Of a stretch of 7,246 nucleotides of DNA, positions 1 through 6,591 are shown one piece after another. Positions within the stretch are counted from its first letter, which is position 1. Each line of letters opens with the position of its first letter. The position numbers were made by a program, and so were the translations under genes. The DNA is from Eubacteriales bacterium (GTDB taxonomy: Bacteria > Bacillota > Clostridia > Peptostreptococcales > Anaerovoracaceae): contig JAQVOT010000056.1 of NCBI GenBank assembly GCA_028702415.1, positions 1 through 7,246 on the forward strand. Reading direction: 5' to 3'. The notes beneath the pieces are model-generated. The model ran no database searches and had not been told where the DNA came from. It saw only the letters and a program-made list of their open reading frames with translations.

Positions 1-606
1 GTTAACCGTCACAGCCGCCGAACTTTCCGGCATACCTTCCGAAGGTTCTGACAGAGCTTCAGAATGTTCCTGCTGCTCTGCCGGTTCTTCTGCGGATGCC
101 ACAGGCAGGTTAATCCTGATCGGTTCATCCTCAATCTCCAGAGCTTTCATTGCCGCTGTAAGACCTCTGCCCATTTCAGTAAGTCTGTAGGCATCCCGTC
201 TCTCCGTCTCTTCGATCTTGATGCCGATTACTTTACGGGCAGTATAAATATCTTCTGAGAGATAATTTACCTTATGTCCCAATCCGTCAATTGCTTCCGC
301 AATGTCATTTATGCGAGCTTCCAGTTCGGGATTGACCTGATCCGACGAAGTTGCCTTTGCATTATCTGCTGAGTTAACGGCTCTGCCTAATCCCAGGCAG
401 AGGATTCCTATACCCAGATATGGCACAAACTGGCCGATAATGTACTGCAGTGAATTGGACCACATGTCACCGAAGGTTGCCCCATAGGACGCCAGATAAG
501 TTTTTATATAGCCCAGTGCCGATATGAGCATAAACGCCGAGATCAGCAGAAGCAAAATGCCCGTTATATATAATATTATTGTAATAATCGGAGTCTTTTT
601 TTCCAT
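1..606 (-). CDS. Two-helix membrane protein of unknown function, 3' end beyond the window
   Basis: I do not recognise this protein. The reading frame runs open from an ATG at 604-606 to the left edge, giving the first 202 residues; the stop codon lies outside. Residues about 7-31 and 54-74 are hydrophobic helices, joined by a short loop with a Tyr/Gly/Trp-containing stretch. After residue 75 the chain is hydrophilic: residues about 92-160 are rich in Glu, Arg, Lys and Leu and could form a helical or coiled segment, and residues 170-200 are a Glu/Ser/Pro/Ala-rich low-complexity tail. The topology suggests both termini in the cytoplasm, with the charged region there. The start is supported by an AGAGGG ribosome binding site at 615-620, 8 bases upstream, and by a promoter at 645-653. 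It is separated from the ABC genes by 139 bases and so is probably its own transcription unit. The gene call is firm; the function is unknown. Confidence 0.8.
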   Translation of the reverse strand, partial: MEKKTPIITIILYITGILLLLISAFMLISALGYIKTYLASYGATFGDMWSNSLQYIIGQFVPYLGIGILCLGLGRAVNSADNAKATSSDQVNPELEARINDIAEAIDGLGHKVNYLSEDIYTARKVIGIKIEETERRDAYRLTEMGRGLTAAMKALEIEDEPIRINLPVASAEEPAEQQEHSEALSEPSEGMPESSAAVTVN

Positions 607-644
607 CGATATCACCCTCTTGCTTTTCATCTGTACTATGGGTA

Positions 645-653
645 ATTATACCA
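645..653 (-). promoter_or_regulatory. Extended -10 promoter for the left-edge membrane protein gene
   Basis: On the minus strand this reads TGGTATAAT, a perfect extended -10 element (TGN plus TATAAT). The hexamer 17 bases upstream (TAATTA) is a poor -35, which is acceptable for an extended -10 promoter. Transcription would start near 638, leaving a leader of about 32 bases that contains the ribosome binding site. The position just before an isolated gene start supports the call; it is inferred from sequence only. Confidence 0.6.
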
Positions 654-745
654 CAACTAGCATATCATAATTAAGATAATTTGCTTATTGAGCCGTTTAT
701 AGCAGGATATTTTCCAGCTGTACTATGCCAAACTCTTGCTGCTGC

Positions 746-2584
746 CTACCGGGAAAACTGGCTGTTGTACAAACCGGCATAGACGCCGCTCCTGGCCAGC
801 AGTTCTTCGTGACTGCCCTGTTCCACAATATCTCCGTGGTCCATTACCAGAATGTGATCCGCATCCTTAATCGTTGATAGACGATGGGCGATGATAAAGC
901 TGGTTCTTCCCTCCATCAGGTTGCTCATCGCCTTCTGAATTAGGCGCTCTGTTCTGGTATCCACTGAAGATGTAGCCTCGTCCAGAATCAGTATGGGCGC
1001 ATCTGCCAAAATGGCCCGGGCTATGGTCAGAAGCTGCTTCTGCCCGGAGGAAATGTTTGTTGCATCTTCAGTTATCTCCATGTCGTAACCCCCCGGGAGC
1101 GTCTTGATAAAGTGATCGATGTGTGCCGCATATGCTGCCGCTTCAACCTCTTCATCTGTGGCATCCGGTTTACCGTATCTGATATTCTCGCCGATGGAAT
1201 TGCTGTTCAGCCATGTGTCCTGCAAAACCATACCGAACTTGCTTCTTAGTTCATGTCTGCTCATTGTTTTTATGTCCTGACCGTCAACTAATATTCTGCC
1301 TCCGTCCAGTTCGTAATACCTCATGAGGAGCTTCACTATTGTGGTCTTGCCGGCTCCGGTAGGACCGACGATCGCAACCCGCTGACCTGCTTTTGCTTCA
1401 AAACTGAAATCTCTTATTACCGGCTCTCCCTCCAGGTAACCGAAGCTTACGTTTTCGAATTTCACGTCTCCGTCAACATCCGGATTCGTATCCTTTGTTT
1501 CCCGGTCGCCGTCAACAGTGTCCTTCTCCTCTTCCTCATCAAGAAGTTCGAATACTCTCTCTGCGGCAGCTGCCGTAGACTGAAGCTGGTTTGCTATGTT
1601 TGCCACCTGCTGAACAGGATGGTTGAAGGATCTGACATACTGAATAAATGCCTGAATCTGACCGATGCTGATGCGACCCTGCAGCGCCAGATATCCCCCC
1701 AGAAAACATACCATGACATAAGCCAGATTTCCGATAAACTGTGTCAAGGGCATCATCAGACCAGACAGGAACTGTGACTTCCATGAAGCCTCGCAAAGGC
1801 TGTCATTGTACTCTTCGAATTCTTTCTGGGAGAGCTCTTCTCTGTTAAAGGCTTTAACGATGTCATGCCCCGAGTACATTTCTTCAACATGACTGTTGAC
1901 CTTGCCCAGGAACATCTGCTGGTTCTGGAAGTGTTTCTGCGACTTACCAACAACCAGCTTTATTACAAAAATGGATGCAGGAATTACAAGCATTGCCGCC
2001 AGAGTCATGGTGACGCTGATGCTTAGCATCATTGAAATGATCCCGATCAGAGTTATCACCGCCGTAATCATCTGAGTTATGCTGGCTGTTAGAGTCTGGT
2101 TTATGGTTTCAATATCGTTTATCATCCGGCTCTGCACCTCGCCGTATGATACCTTGTCAAAAAATCTTAGGGGGAGTCTGTCCAGCTTTTTTGACATCTT
2201 ATCCCTGAGTGTATAGATAATTTTCTGAGATACAATGGCCATTATCCAGGCCTGAATCGTACCGAATGCCCATGCGGCAACATAAATTGCCAGCAGAACA
2301 AGCAGGATTACAAGCAATTCATGGTAATCTATCCCCACGCCTGTAATGCCTTTTACAACGACGTCTGTTCCCCGACCCAGAATTGCCGGTGAAACTATGC
2401 TGAAACAAGTACTGAGTATCGCAGTAATAGCCACAATAACCATCTGCCATATGTATGGCCTCAGGTATCCGAACAGCCTCAGTATTGTACCCTTGAAATT
2501 CTTGGCCTTTTCCCCGGGCTGGAAATGAGCCGCCCTGCCACCCTGTTTCGGTGCATGCTTTTTTTCTCCTCTATCTTTAGCCAT
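746..2584 (-). CDS. ABC exporter half-transporter, catalytically competent subunit (YheH/LmrD/MdlB-like)
   Basis: This 612-residue membrane ATPase has an N-terminal six-helix exporter domain (residues about 40-325) fused to a nucleotide-binding domain (about 370-612), the usual length for a type I (type IV fold) half-exporter. Walker A is GPTGAGKTT (407-415), the Q-loop Gln is at 455, Walker B is ILILDEATS (531-539) with catalytic Glu536, and the switch His is at 567. The signature is ISSGQ (511-515) instead of LSGGQ. It complements the upstream subunit: this protein supplies the working Walker A/B/His face, the partner supplies a normal signature. Substrate cannot be read from sequence; relatives export drugs, lipids or peptides. 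I chose the ATG at 2582-2584 because AGGAGG at 2593-2598 sits 8 bases upstream; the GTG at 2591-2593 overlaps that site and is unlikely to be used. The start overlaps the upstream stop by 8 bases, indicating translational coupling and heterodimer assembly. Confidence 0.95.
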   Translation of the reverse strand: MAKDRGEKKHAPKQGGRAAHFQPGEKAKNFKGTILRLFGYLRPYIWQMVIVAITAILSTCFSIVSPAILGRGTDVVVKGITGVGIDYHELLVILLVLLAIYVAAWAFGTIQAWIMAIVSQKIIYTLRDKMSKKLDRLPLRFFDKVSYGEVQSRMINDIETINQTLTASITQMITAVITLIGIISMMLSISVTMTLAAMLVIPASIFVIKLVVGKSQKHFQNQQMFLGKVNSHVEEMYSGHDIVKAFNREELSQKEFEEYNDSLCEASWKSQFLSGLMMPLTQFIGNLAYVMVCFLGGYLALQGRISIGQIQAFIQYVRSFNHPVQQVANIANQLQSTAAAAERVFELLDEEEEKDTVDGDRETKDTNPDVDGDVKFENVSFGYLEGEPVIRDFSFEAKAGQRVAIVGPTGAGKTTIVKLLMRYYELDGGRILVDGQDIKTMSRHELRSKFGMVLQDTWLNSNSIGENIRYGKPDATDEEVEAAAYAAHIDHFIKTLPGGYDMEITEDATNISSGQKQLLTIARAILADAPILILDEATSSVDTRTERLIQKAMSNLMEGRTSFIIAHRLSTIKDADHILVMDHGDIVEQGSHEELLARSGVYAGLYNSQFSR

Positions 2585-4397
2585 TAATCTCACCTCCTCT
2601 CGGAAGCAGACTTCTCATGGCTATTTCATCAAGCCTCTTTTGCTCCCCTGCATGCTGCGCTTCACTGATTCCCAGTTCTTCTTCGCTGAGCTGTGACAGA
2701 GCTATTTCCCTGTAAACCTCACAGCTTTCCAGGAGTTGCTTGTGGCCTCCGCTGCCAACTATCTTTCCCTCGTCCAGAACCACGATCTGTTCCGCATCAA
2801 GTATGGTATTAATTCGCTGGGCAACCACAATAATCGTCTTGTCAACCATGTTCTCCTTGAGGGCCTTTCTCAAGGCTTTATCTGTTGCAAAATCAATAGC
2901 GCTGAAGCTGTCATCAAAGATTAGAACTTCAGGGTTTTTTACCAAGGCTCTGGCAATGCAGAGTCTCTGCTTTTGCCCACCGGAAACATTGCTTCCGCCC
3001 TGGGCGATCTCCTCATCGAATCTTAGGGGTTTTTCATTGATGAAATCCATTGCCTGTGCAATTTCACATGCTCTTATCATATCTTCACGGCTTGCATTTT
3101 CATCGCCGTATTTTATGTTGCTTTCTATGGTTCCGCTGAACAGAACCCCCTTCTGAGGAACCAACCCTATGTGGCTTCTCAGCTCAATCTGCTCCATATC
3201 TCTAATATCAGTTCCATCAAGCAGAATCTGCCCCCGGCTTACATCGTAAAATCTCGGAATCAGATTTATCAATGTGGATTTACCGCTTCCAGTTCCGCCA
3301 ATAACAGCTGTTGTCTCTCCGGGTCTGGCAACGAAAGAAATACCCGAAAGAACCGCTTCTTCGGAGTCAGGAAATTTGAAATCAACATCTCTGAATTCCA
3401 CCATTCCTTTCCTTGCTGCTGTGCCTGCCTTTGCATTTTCCGGATTCTTTACGGTGATTTCAGTGTTGAGAACTTCAGCAATACGTTTCGCGGATACTGC
3501 GGCTCTCGGCAGCATGATAAAAATCATGGTTACGAACATAAAGCTCATTATGACGTGCATAGCGTACTGAAGGTATGCCAGCATGTCACCGATGAGAAGC
3601 TGCTGGGCGTCAATCAGCTGAGCTCCCGCCCACACGATTAGTATTCCAACGCCACTCATTATGAATGTAAGCGTGGGCATCATGAATGCCATGCATTTGT
3701 TTACGAAAATATAAAGCTTGGTCAGATCAAGATTAGCCAGATCGAAGCGATCCTCCTCCTGCTTCTCTGTTCTGAAAGCTCGAACTACCAGTGTGCCCGA
3801 TAGTCTTTCCTTCATGATCAGATTAATTCTATCCAGTTTTTCCTGCATTACCTTGAAACGAGGAAATATGGCTATGAAAGAGAACACCATAAGACCGCAT
3901 ACGCATATAAGGGCAAGACCAACTGTCCATGAAAGTGACACGCTGGTTCTCAGTGCCATGAACACCGCACCTATGCCCATTATAGGTGCAAACATCATCA
4001 TTTTCAGAAACATTACCGTGGCCTGCTGAACCATCTGAATGTCATTTGTGGAACGGGTAATCAGAGATGCTGTTGAAAATTTCCCAAACTCAGCCGAACT
4101 GAATTCCGTTACTTTTCTGAAGAGATCCTTACGGATTCTGCGCGCCGATTTTGCCGCAGTCACAGAAGCCAGCAAACTGCCTGTAATAGAACAGGCCCCC
4201 GCCAGTGCCGCAACAATAATCATGATGATTCCCACCTGCTTTATGTGGTCCATGTCCCCGACAACAATGCCGTTGTCAATAATATCCGCCATGTATGTTG
4301 GCAACAGCAGTTCAGCTATTACCTGTACGAAAAGCACCACCATGGTAATCAAGATATACGGTATGTATTTTTTATAGTAATGTAATATTGTTCTCAT
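2577..4397 (-). CDS. ABC exporter half-transporter, degenerate ATP-site subunit (YheI/LmrC/MdlA-like)
   Basis: This 606-residue protein has an exporter transmembrane domain (residues about 12-300) and a nucleotide-binding domain (about 333-570), plus a hydrophilic tail of about 35 residues. Walker A GGTGSGKST (367-375), Q-loop Gln415 and a good signature VSGGQ (471-475) are intact. The catalytic position after Walker B is Asp496 instead of Glu (LIFDDSFS), and the switch His is replaced by Gln527 (VAQRI). These changes mark the degenerate ATP site known in heterodimeric exporters such as TM287/288, LmrCD and BmrCD. The active site would pair the partner's Walker A, Glu and His with this protein's VSGGQ. 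The ATG at 4395-4397 has an AGGG ribosome binding site 7 bases upstream and lies 14 bases after the bioY stop, so it is probably in the birA-bioY operon. Heterodimer assignment is strong; the transported substrate is unknown. Confidence 0.95.
   Translation of the reverse strand: MRTILHYYKKYIPYILITMVVLFVQVIAELLLPTYMADIIDNGIVVGDMDHIKQVGIIMIIVAALAGACSITGSLLASVTAAKSARRIRKDLFRKVTEFSSAEFGKFSTASLITRSTNDIQMVQQATVMFLKMMMFAPIMGIGAVFMALRTSVSLSWTVGLALICVCGLMVFSFIAIFPRFKVMQEKLDRINLIMKERLSGTLVVRAFRTEKQEEDRFDLANLDLTKLYIFVNKCMAFMMPTLTFIMSGVGILIVWAGAQLIDAQQLLIGDMLAYLQYAMHVIMSFMFVTMIFIMLPRAAVSAKRIAEVLNTEITVKNPENAKAGTAARKGMVEFRDVDFKFPDSEEAVLSGISFVARPGETTAVIGGTGSGKSTLINLIPRFYDVSRGQILLDGTDIRDMEQIELRSHIGLVPQKGVLFSGTIESNIKYGDENASREDMIRACEIAQAMDFINEKPLRFDEEIAQGGSNVSGGQKQRLCIARALVKNPEVLIFDDSFSAIDFATDKALRKALKENMVDKTIIVVAQRINTILDAEQIVVLDEGKIVGSGGHKQLLESCEVYREIALSQLSEEELGISEAQHAGEQKRLDEIAMRSLLPRGGEING
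2582..2598 (-). promoter_or_regulatory. Ribosome binding site and start overlap coupling the two ABC subunits
   Basis: AGGAGG (2593-2598) precedes the ATG at 2582-2584 by 8 bases. The start codon overlaps the end of the upstream gene in the sequence ATGGCTAA, where TAA (2577-2579) is the upstream stop. The in-frame GTG three codons earlier lies inside this ribosome binding site, which decides the start. The arrangement favours coupled, near-equal synthesis of both halves. Confidence 0.8.
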
Positions 4398-4411
4398 ATT
4401 TTCGCCCTGCT

Positions 4412-5023
4412 TTACAGTATAACATGTTTTTTTAGTTTTCTTATCAGCAATGTCCCTGCAATTATCTTAATGGCATCTCCCGGCAAAAACGGAACAACAC
4501 AGGCCACCAGTGCCGGCACGAATTTGCTACCTGTGCTGATCATGAACCAGGCTAAGCCCAGCACGTAGCAGGCGCTAAGTCCCGCAAGCATACCGGCCAC
4601 CGTCAGAATTGTCCGTCGCAGAGTACCGGCCTGACTCATCGTGTCGGCCTGATCCTCTCCAGCTGTTACGAAAAGTACCTTTGTATTTTTGTATGCTGCA
4701 GACACGACAACTCCCGTGATAAAGGCCGCAACAATGTATCCTATTATGAAGCCTCCGGTGGGTCCTGCCAGCACACTAAACCCACCTCTGAATCCCGCGA
4801 AAACCGGTGCTCCAACGGCACCCACCATTGCATAAACCGAAAGGCTGATTGCCCCGTATCTTCCCCCAAGAATTCCACCCGCCAAGAACACTGACAGTGT
4901 GGCAAGATTCAGCGGTACGGGGGTGAATCCCAAAGGAATCGATATCCAGGAACAGATTGCAGCCAGTGCCGCGAACAGCCCCGCCAGTGCCATATATGTA
5001 GTTTTTGTCTGTGCAGATTGCAT
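4412..5023 (-). CDS. bioY: BioY, biotin-binding S component of an ECF transporter
   Basis: BioY is the integral membrane protein that captures biotin for uptake, normally with the shared energising module EcfA-EcfA'-EcfT; some BioY proteins have been reported to work alone. The 203-residue product has about six hydrophobic helices and typical family blocks: the FTPVPLNLATLSVFLAGG segment (33-50), LGGRYGA (52-58), APVFAG followed by GPTGGFIIGY (72-96), and PFLPGDAIK near the C-terminus (178-186). A charged loop at about 111-137 between helices is longer than I expect for the family. I chose the ATG at 5021-5023, with AAAGGA at 5030-5035 six bases upstream; a GTG six codons earlier (5039-5041) has no good ribosome binding site. 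No ecfA or ecfT gene is in the window, so the energising module would be encoded elsewhere. It lies 65 bases downstream of birA and has no biotin operator of its own, so it probably depends on the birA promoter. Confidence 0.95.
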   Translation of the reverse strand: MQSAQTKTTYMALAGLFAALAAICSWISIPLGFTPVPLNLATLSVFLAGGILGGRYGAISLSVYAMVGAVGAPVFAGFRGGFSVLAGPTGGFIIGYIVAAFITGVVVSAAYKNTKVLFVTAGEDQADTMSQAGTLRRTILTVAGMLAGLSACYVLGLAWFMISTGSKFVPALVACVVPFLPGDAIKIIAGTLLIRKLKKHVIL

Positions 5024-5088
5024 TTTTGTTCCTTTCGTCACTGCTTCTTTATATCCGTCGCTAGGTCTCCATGCCCATCCGGCTGTTT

Positions 5089-6267
5089 CTATAGCCTCAC
5101 CGACACTTCTCCCGTGGCCAGCGTCTCCCGCTTCCCGTCCTCATATTTGACTCTCAGACCGCCCGCATCATCAATGCCTGTTGCCCTGGCCCGAACCCCA
5201 TCAATTTCGCTTCTCGGATCTTCCCTGTATACTCCCTTGAAAACAAGAATCTCCTTCCCGATCAACATACTCTTCTGCCTGTATTTTTCCATGAACCCCG
5301 GCACCTTCCTGCCGCCGATTCTGTCAGTTTTCTCTCTACCGGTTCTGTCAGTTTTCCCATCGCCAATCTTGTGAGTTTTCCCATCGCAGATCTCTCCAAC
5401 ATAATCAAGAGTTTTCTCTACGATTCTCGCAACCAGCTCTGACTTTGCTTTTGCATCACTAAGTGGTATTGCACCGGCCACATCCCGAAGATCTTTCGGA
5501 AAACCCTTCATTGAAGTATTCACGCCGATGCCAATTATAAGGTTGTCGATTGCTCCGCTCTCAAAATCCGTCGTGGCTTCCGTGAGAATTCCGCAGACCT
5601 TACGCCCATCAAGAAAAATGTCGTTCACCCATTTTATCTGCGTCTCTACTTTAGCTTTTCTGTCCCCACAAAGGTCACCGGCTCTGGCGCCATCCTTCTC
5701 CACTACTTGATTTTCGTTCTGCAATCCCAGTCCGCATACCCGGTCGATAGCCTCTGCCACCGCCGTTGCTGCCGCCACCGTAACGAGAACCGACCGGCTC
5801 ATGTCAAAATCCGGCCGAATCACAATACTAAGGTATATCCCATCCTTCGGTGAGTGGAACATTCTTCCCAGTCTTCCCCTTCCGGCAGTCTGACGATTCG
5901 CAAAAGCAACACTGCCGTGTCCGGCCTGTCCCTCTATTATCAGTCTTTTGGCCTGAAGATTTGTAGAGTCAATCTCATCATAAACGAAGAGTTTTGCTGT
6001 TGTCTTTTCCATGGTCAGCTGAAGCATCTCCAGTGTAAGGCCGCTTCCCGTGGCAATGGTCCTGCCTGCCGCGGCTTTTTTGTTGTCCCGCAGGGAGTAC
6101 CCACGGTTGGTCACCGCATCAATGCAATATCCCTCCCGGCGAAGTGAATTCACGCACTTCCAGATCGCCGCACGTGAGACTTCAAGTCTACCTGAAAGCT
6201 GCTCTCCGGATATGTATTCATTTTTACTGCTCTGAAGAATTTTCAAAACATCATCTTTACTGGACAT
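5089..6267 (-). CDS. birA: BirA, biotin protein ligase and biotin operon repressor (class II)
   Basis: BirA makes biotinyl-5'-AMP from biotin and ATP, attaches biotin to the carrier lysine of carboxylases such as acetyl-CoA carboxylase, and in the adenylate-bound form represses biotin genes. The 392-residue cytoplasmic protein has a winged helix-turn-helix (about 1-62, recognition region near SRAAIWKCVNSLRREGY), a ligase core (about 90-290) and a small C-terminal SH3-like domain (about 333-392). Ligase motifs seen are DSTN (100-103), the biotin loop GRGRLGR (129-135), KWVND (212-216; KWPND in many relatives) and GIGVN (246-250). It is about 60-70 residues longer than the usual 320-330, because of a polar insertion at about 182-209 before KWVND and an eight-residue repeat at 294-317. 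The ATG at 6265-6267 has AGAGAGG eight bases upstream. The upstream half-site array implies self-repression. It is first in the operon with bioY. Confidence 0.95.
   Translation of the reverse strand: MSSKDDVLKILQSSKNEYISGEQLSGRLEVSRAAIWKCVNSLRREGYCIDAVTNRGYSLRDNKKAAAGRTIATGSGLTLEMLQLTMEKTTAKLFVYDEIDSTNLQAKRLIIEGQAGHGSVAFANRQTAGRGRLGRMFHSPKDGIYLSIVIRPDFDMSRSVLVTVAAATAVAEAIDRVCGLGLQNENQVVEKDGARAGDLCGDRKAKVETQIKWVNDIFLDGRKVCGILTEATTDFESGAIDNLIIGIGVNTSMKGFPKDLRDVAGAIPLSDAKAKSELVARIVEKTLDYVGEICDGKTHKIGDGKTDRTGREKTDRIGGRKVPGFMEKYRQKSMLIGKEILVFKGVYREDPRSEIDGVRARATGIDDAGGLRVKYEDGKRETLATGEVSVRL
5317..5388 (-). repeat. 24-bp tandem repeat, three units, inside birA
   Basis: Three adjacent 24-base units (5317-5340, 5341-5364, 5365-5388) share a core that reads CAGTTTTC or GAGTTTTC on the plus strand. 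On the coding strand they encode residues 294-317 as CDGKTHKI, GDGKTDRT and GREKTDRI. The unit length is a multiple of three, so copy number can change without a frameshift. They lie between the ligase core and the C-terminal domain of BirA, where a flexible linker could be tolerated. Units differ at several bases, so the array is not freshly expanded. Confidence 0.85.
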
Positions 6268-6358
6268 ATTGTAAACCTCTCTTTATAGACCCCTCGCATC
6301 AAATTGTAAACCTGCAAGTTCAAATTGTAAACCTTTATATTCCACACAATTGTAAACC
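6268..6358 (-). promoter_or_regulatory. Biotin (BirA) operator array: four direct half-sites
   Basis: The nine-base sequence TTGTAAACC (GGTTTACAA on the minus strand) occurs four times without mismatch at 6269-6277, 6304-6312, 6325-6333 and 6350-6358, with a preceding A in each case. This is identical to the half-site of the well-known BirA operator, TTGTAAACC-spacer-GGTTTACAA. Here all four copies point the same way, and no inverted partner is visible at 14-16 bases from any copy. Start-to-start distances are 35, 21 and 25 bases. The array lies directly upstream of birA, and its first copy sits between the ribosome binding site and the start codon. The identity of the half-site is secure; that BirA binds a direct-repeat array is inference. 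Confidence 0.8.
6303..6331 (-). promoter_or_regulatory. Predicted promoter of the birA-bioY-ABC operon
   Basis: On the minus strand TTTACA (6326-6331) and TACAAT (6303-6308) are separated by 17 bases, a good match in sequence and spacing to a housekeeping sigma promoter. Both hexamers lie inside biotin half-sites 3 and 2. Transcription would begin near 6296, giving a leader of about 29 bases that includes the AGAGAGG ribosome binding site (6276-6282). A rival pairing, TTTACA of half-site 2 with TATAAA at 6282-6287, also has 17-base spacing but would start too close to the ATG to keep the ribosome binding site. T-tracts at 6363-6370 and 6383-6388 (A-tracts on the minus strand), 20 bases apart, may bend the DNA upstream. 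Confidence 0.6.
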
Positions 6359-6445
6359 AATATTTTTTTTGCTAAATAAATGTTTTTTCACAGAACCTTC
6401 ACAAACTCAACCATAAATCCACATATAGTCCTGTTATTATATGAC

Positions 6446-6472
6446 CGTAGCAAGGAATTAAATTCCTCTACG
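6446..6472. repeat. Imperfect inverted repeat upstream of the biotin control region
   Basis: CGTAG (6446-6450) pairs with CTACG (6468-6472), and AGGAATT (6453-6459) pairs with AATTCCT (6461-6467) around a single central A, with a two-base bulge on the left. It could be a protein-binding palindrome or an RNA hairpin. It has no T-tract and is not a terminator. No known regulator site is recognised. Confidence 0.5.
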
Positions 6473-6509
6473 CATCTCCTCACAAGATGATAATGATAAT
6501 GACGAAAAA

Positions 6510-6543
6510 GAAAAATCCAGGCAATAGGGGGCCTGGATTTTTC
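6510..6543. terminator. Perfect 13-bp hairpin, probable bidirectional intrinsic terminator
   Basis: GAAAAATCCAGGC (6510-6522) and GCCTGGATTTTTC (6531-6543) are exact reverse complements around an eight-base loop, AATAGGGG. The plus-strand RNA ends its GC stem with U5-C-A-U3, and the minus-strand RNA ends with U5-C-U5, so either direction has the form of a rho-independent terminator. On the minus strand it is a second stop behind the surface protein gene. On the plus strand there is no recognised gene for it to end. Confidence 0.75.
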
Positions 6544-6591
6544 ATTTCTCATAAATAAACACTTTTGTCTCATCAAATAACTTGTCAACAA

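Noticed and set aside
1..6. GTTAAC at the left edge as a biotin or other operator fragment
   Set aside because: It lies within the coding frame of the left-edge gene and is only a six-base chance palindrome.
701..719. Possible hairpin downstream of the second ABC gene (AGCAGGA / TCCAGCT)
   Set aside because: It has a central mismatch, a short stem and no T-tract on the minus strand, so it is too weak to call a terminator. The end of the ABC operon is not clearly marked.
2740..4377. Several plus-strand open frames of 60-156 codons opposite the ABC gene
   Set aside because: They are antisense shadows of a strongly conserved ABC transporter and lack ribosome binding sites or recognisable domains.
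5024..5088. Possible internal promoter or riboswitch between birA and bioY
   Set aside because: Only 65 bases, with no convincing -35/-10 pair, no biotin half-site and no aptamer-like structure seen.
6583..6588. TTGACA on the minus strand just after the first terminator
   Set aside because: A perfect -35 hexamer, but no acceptable -10 lies 16-18 bases downstream, and the following transcript would meet the second terminator at once.
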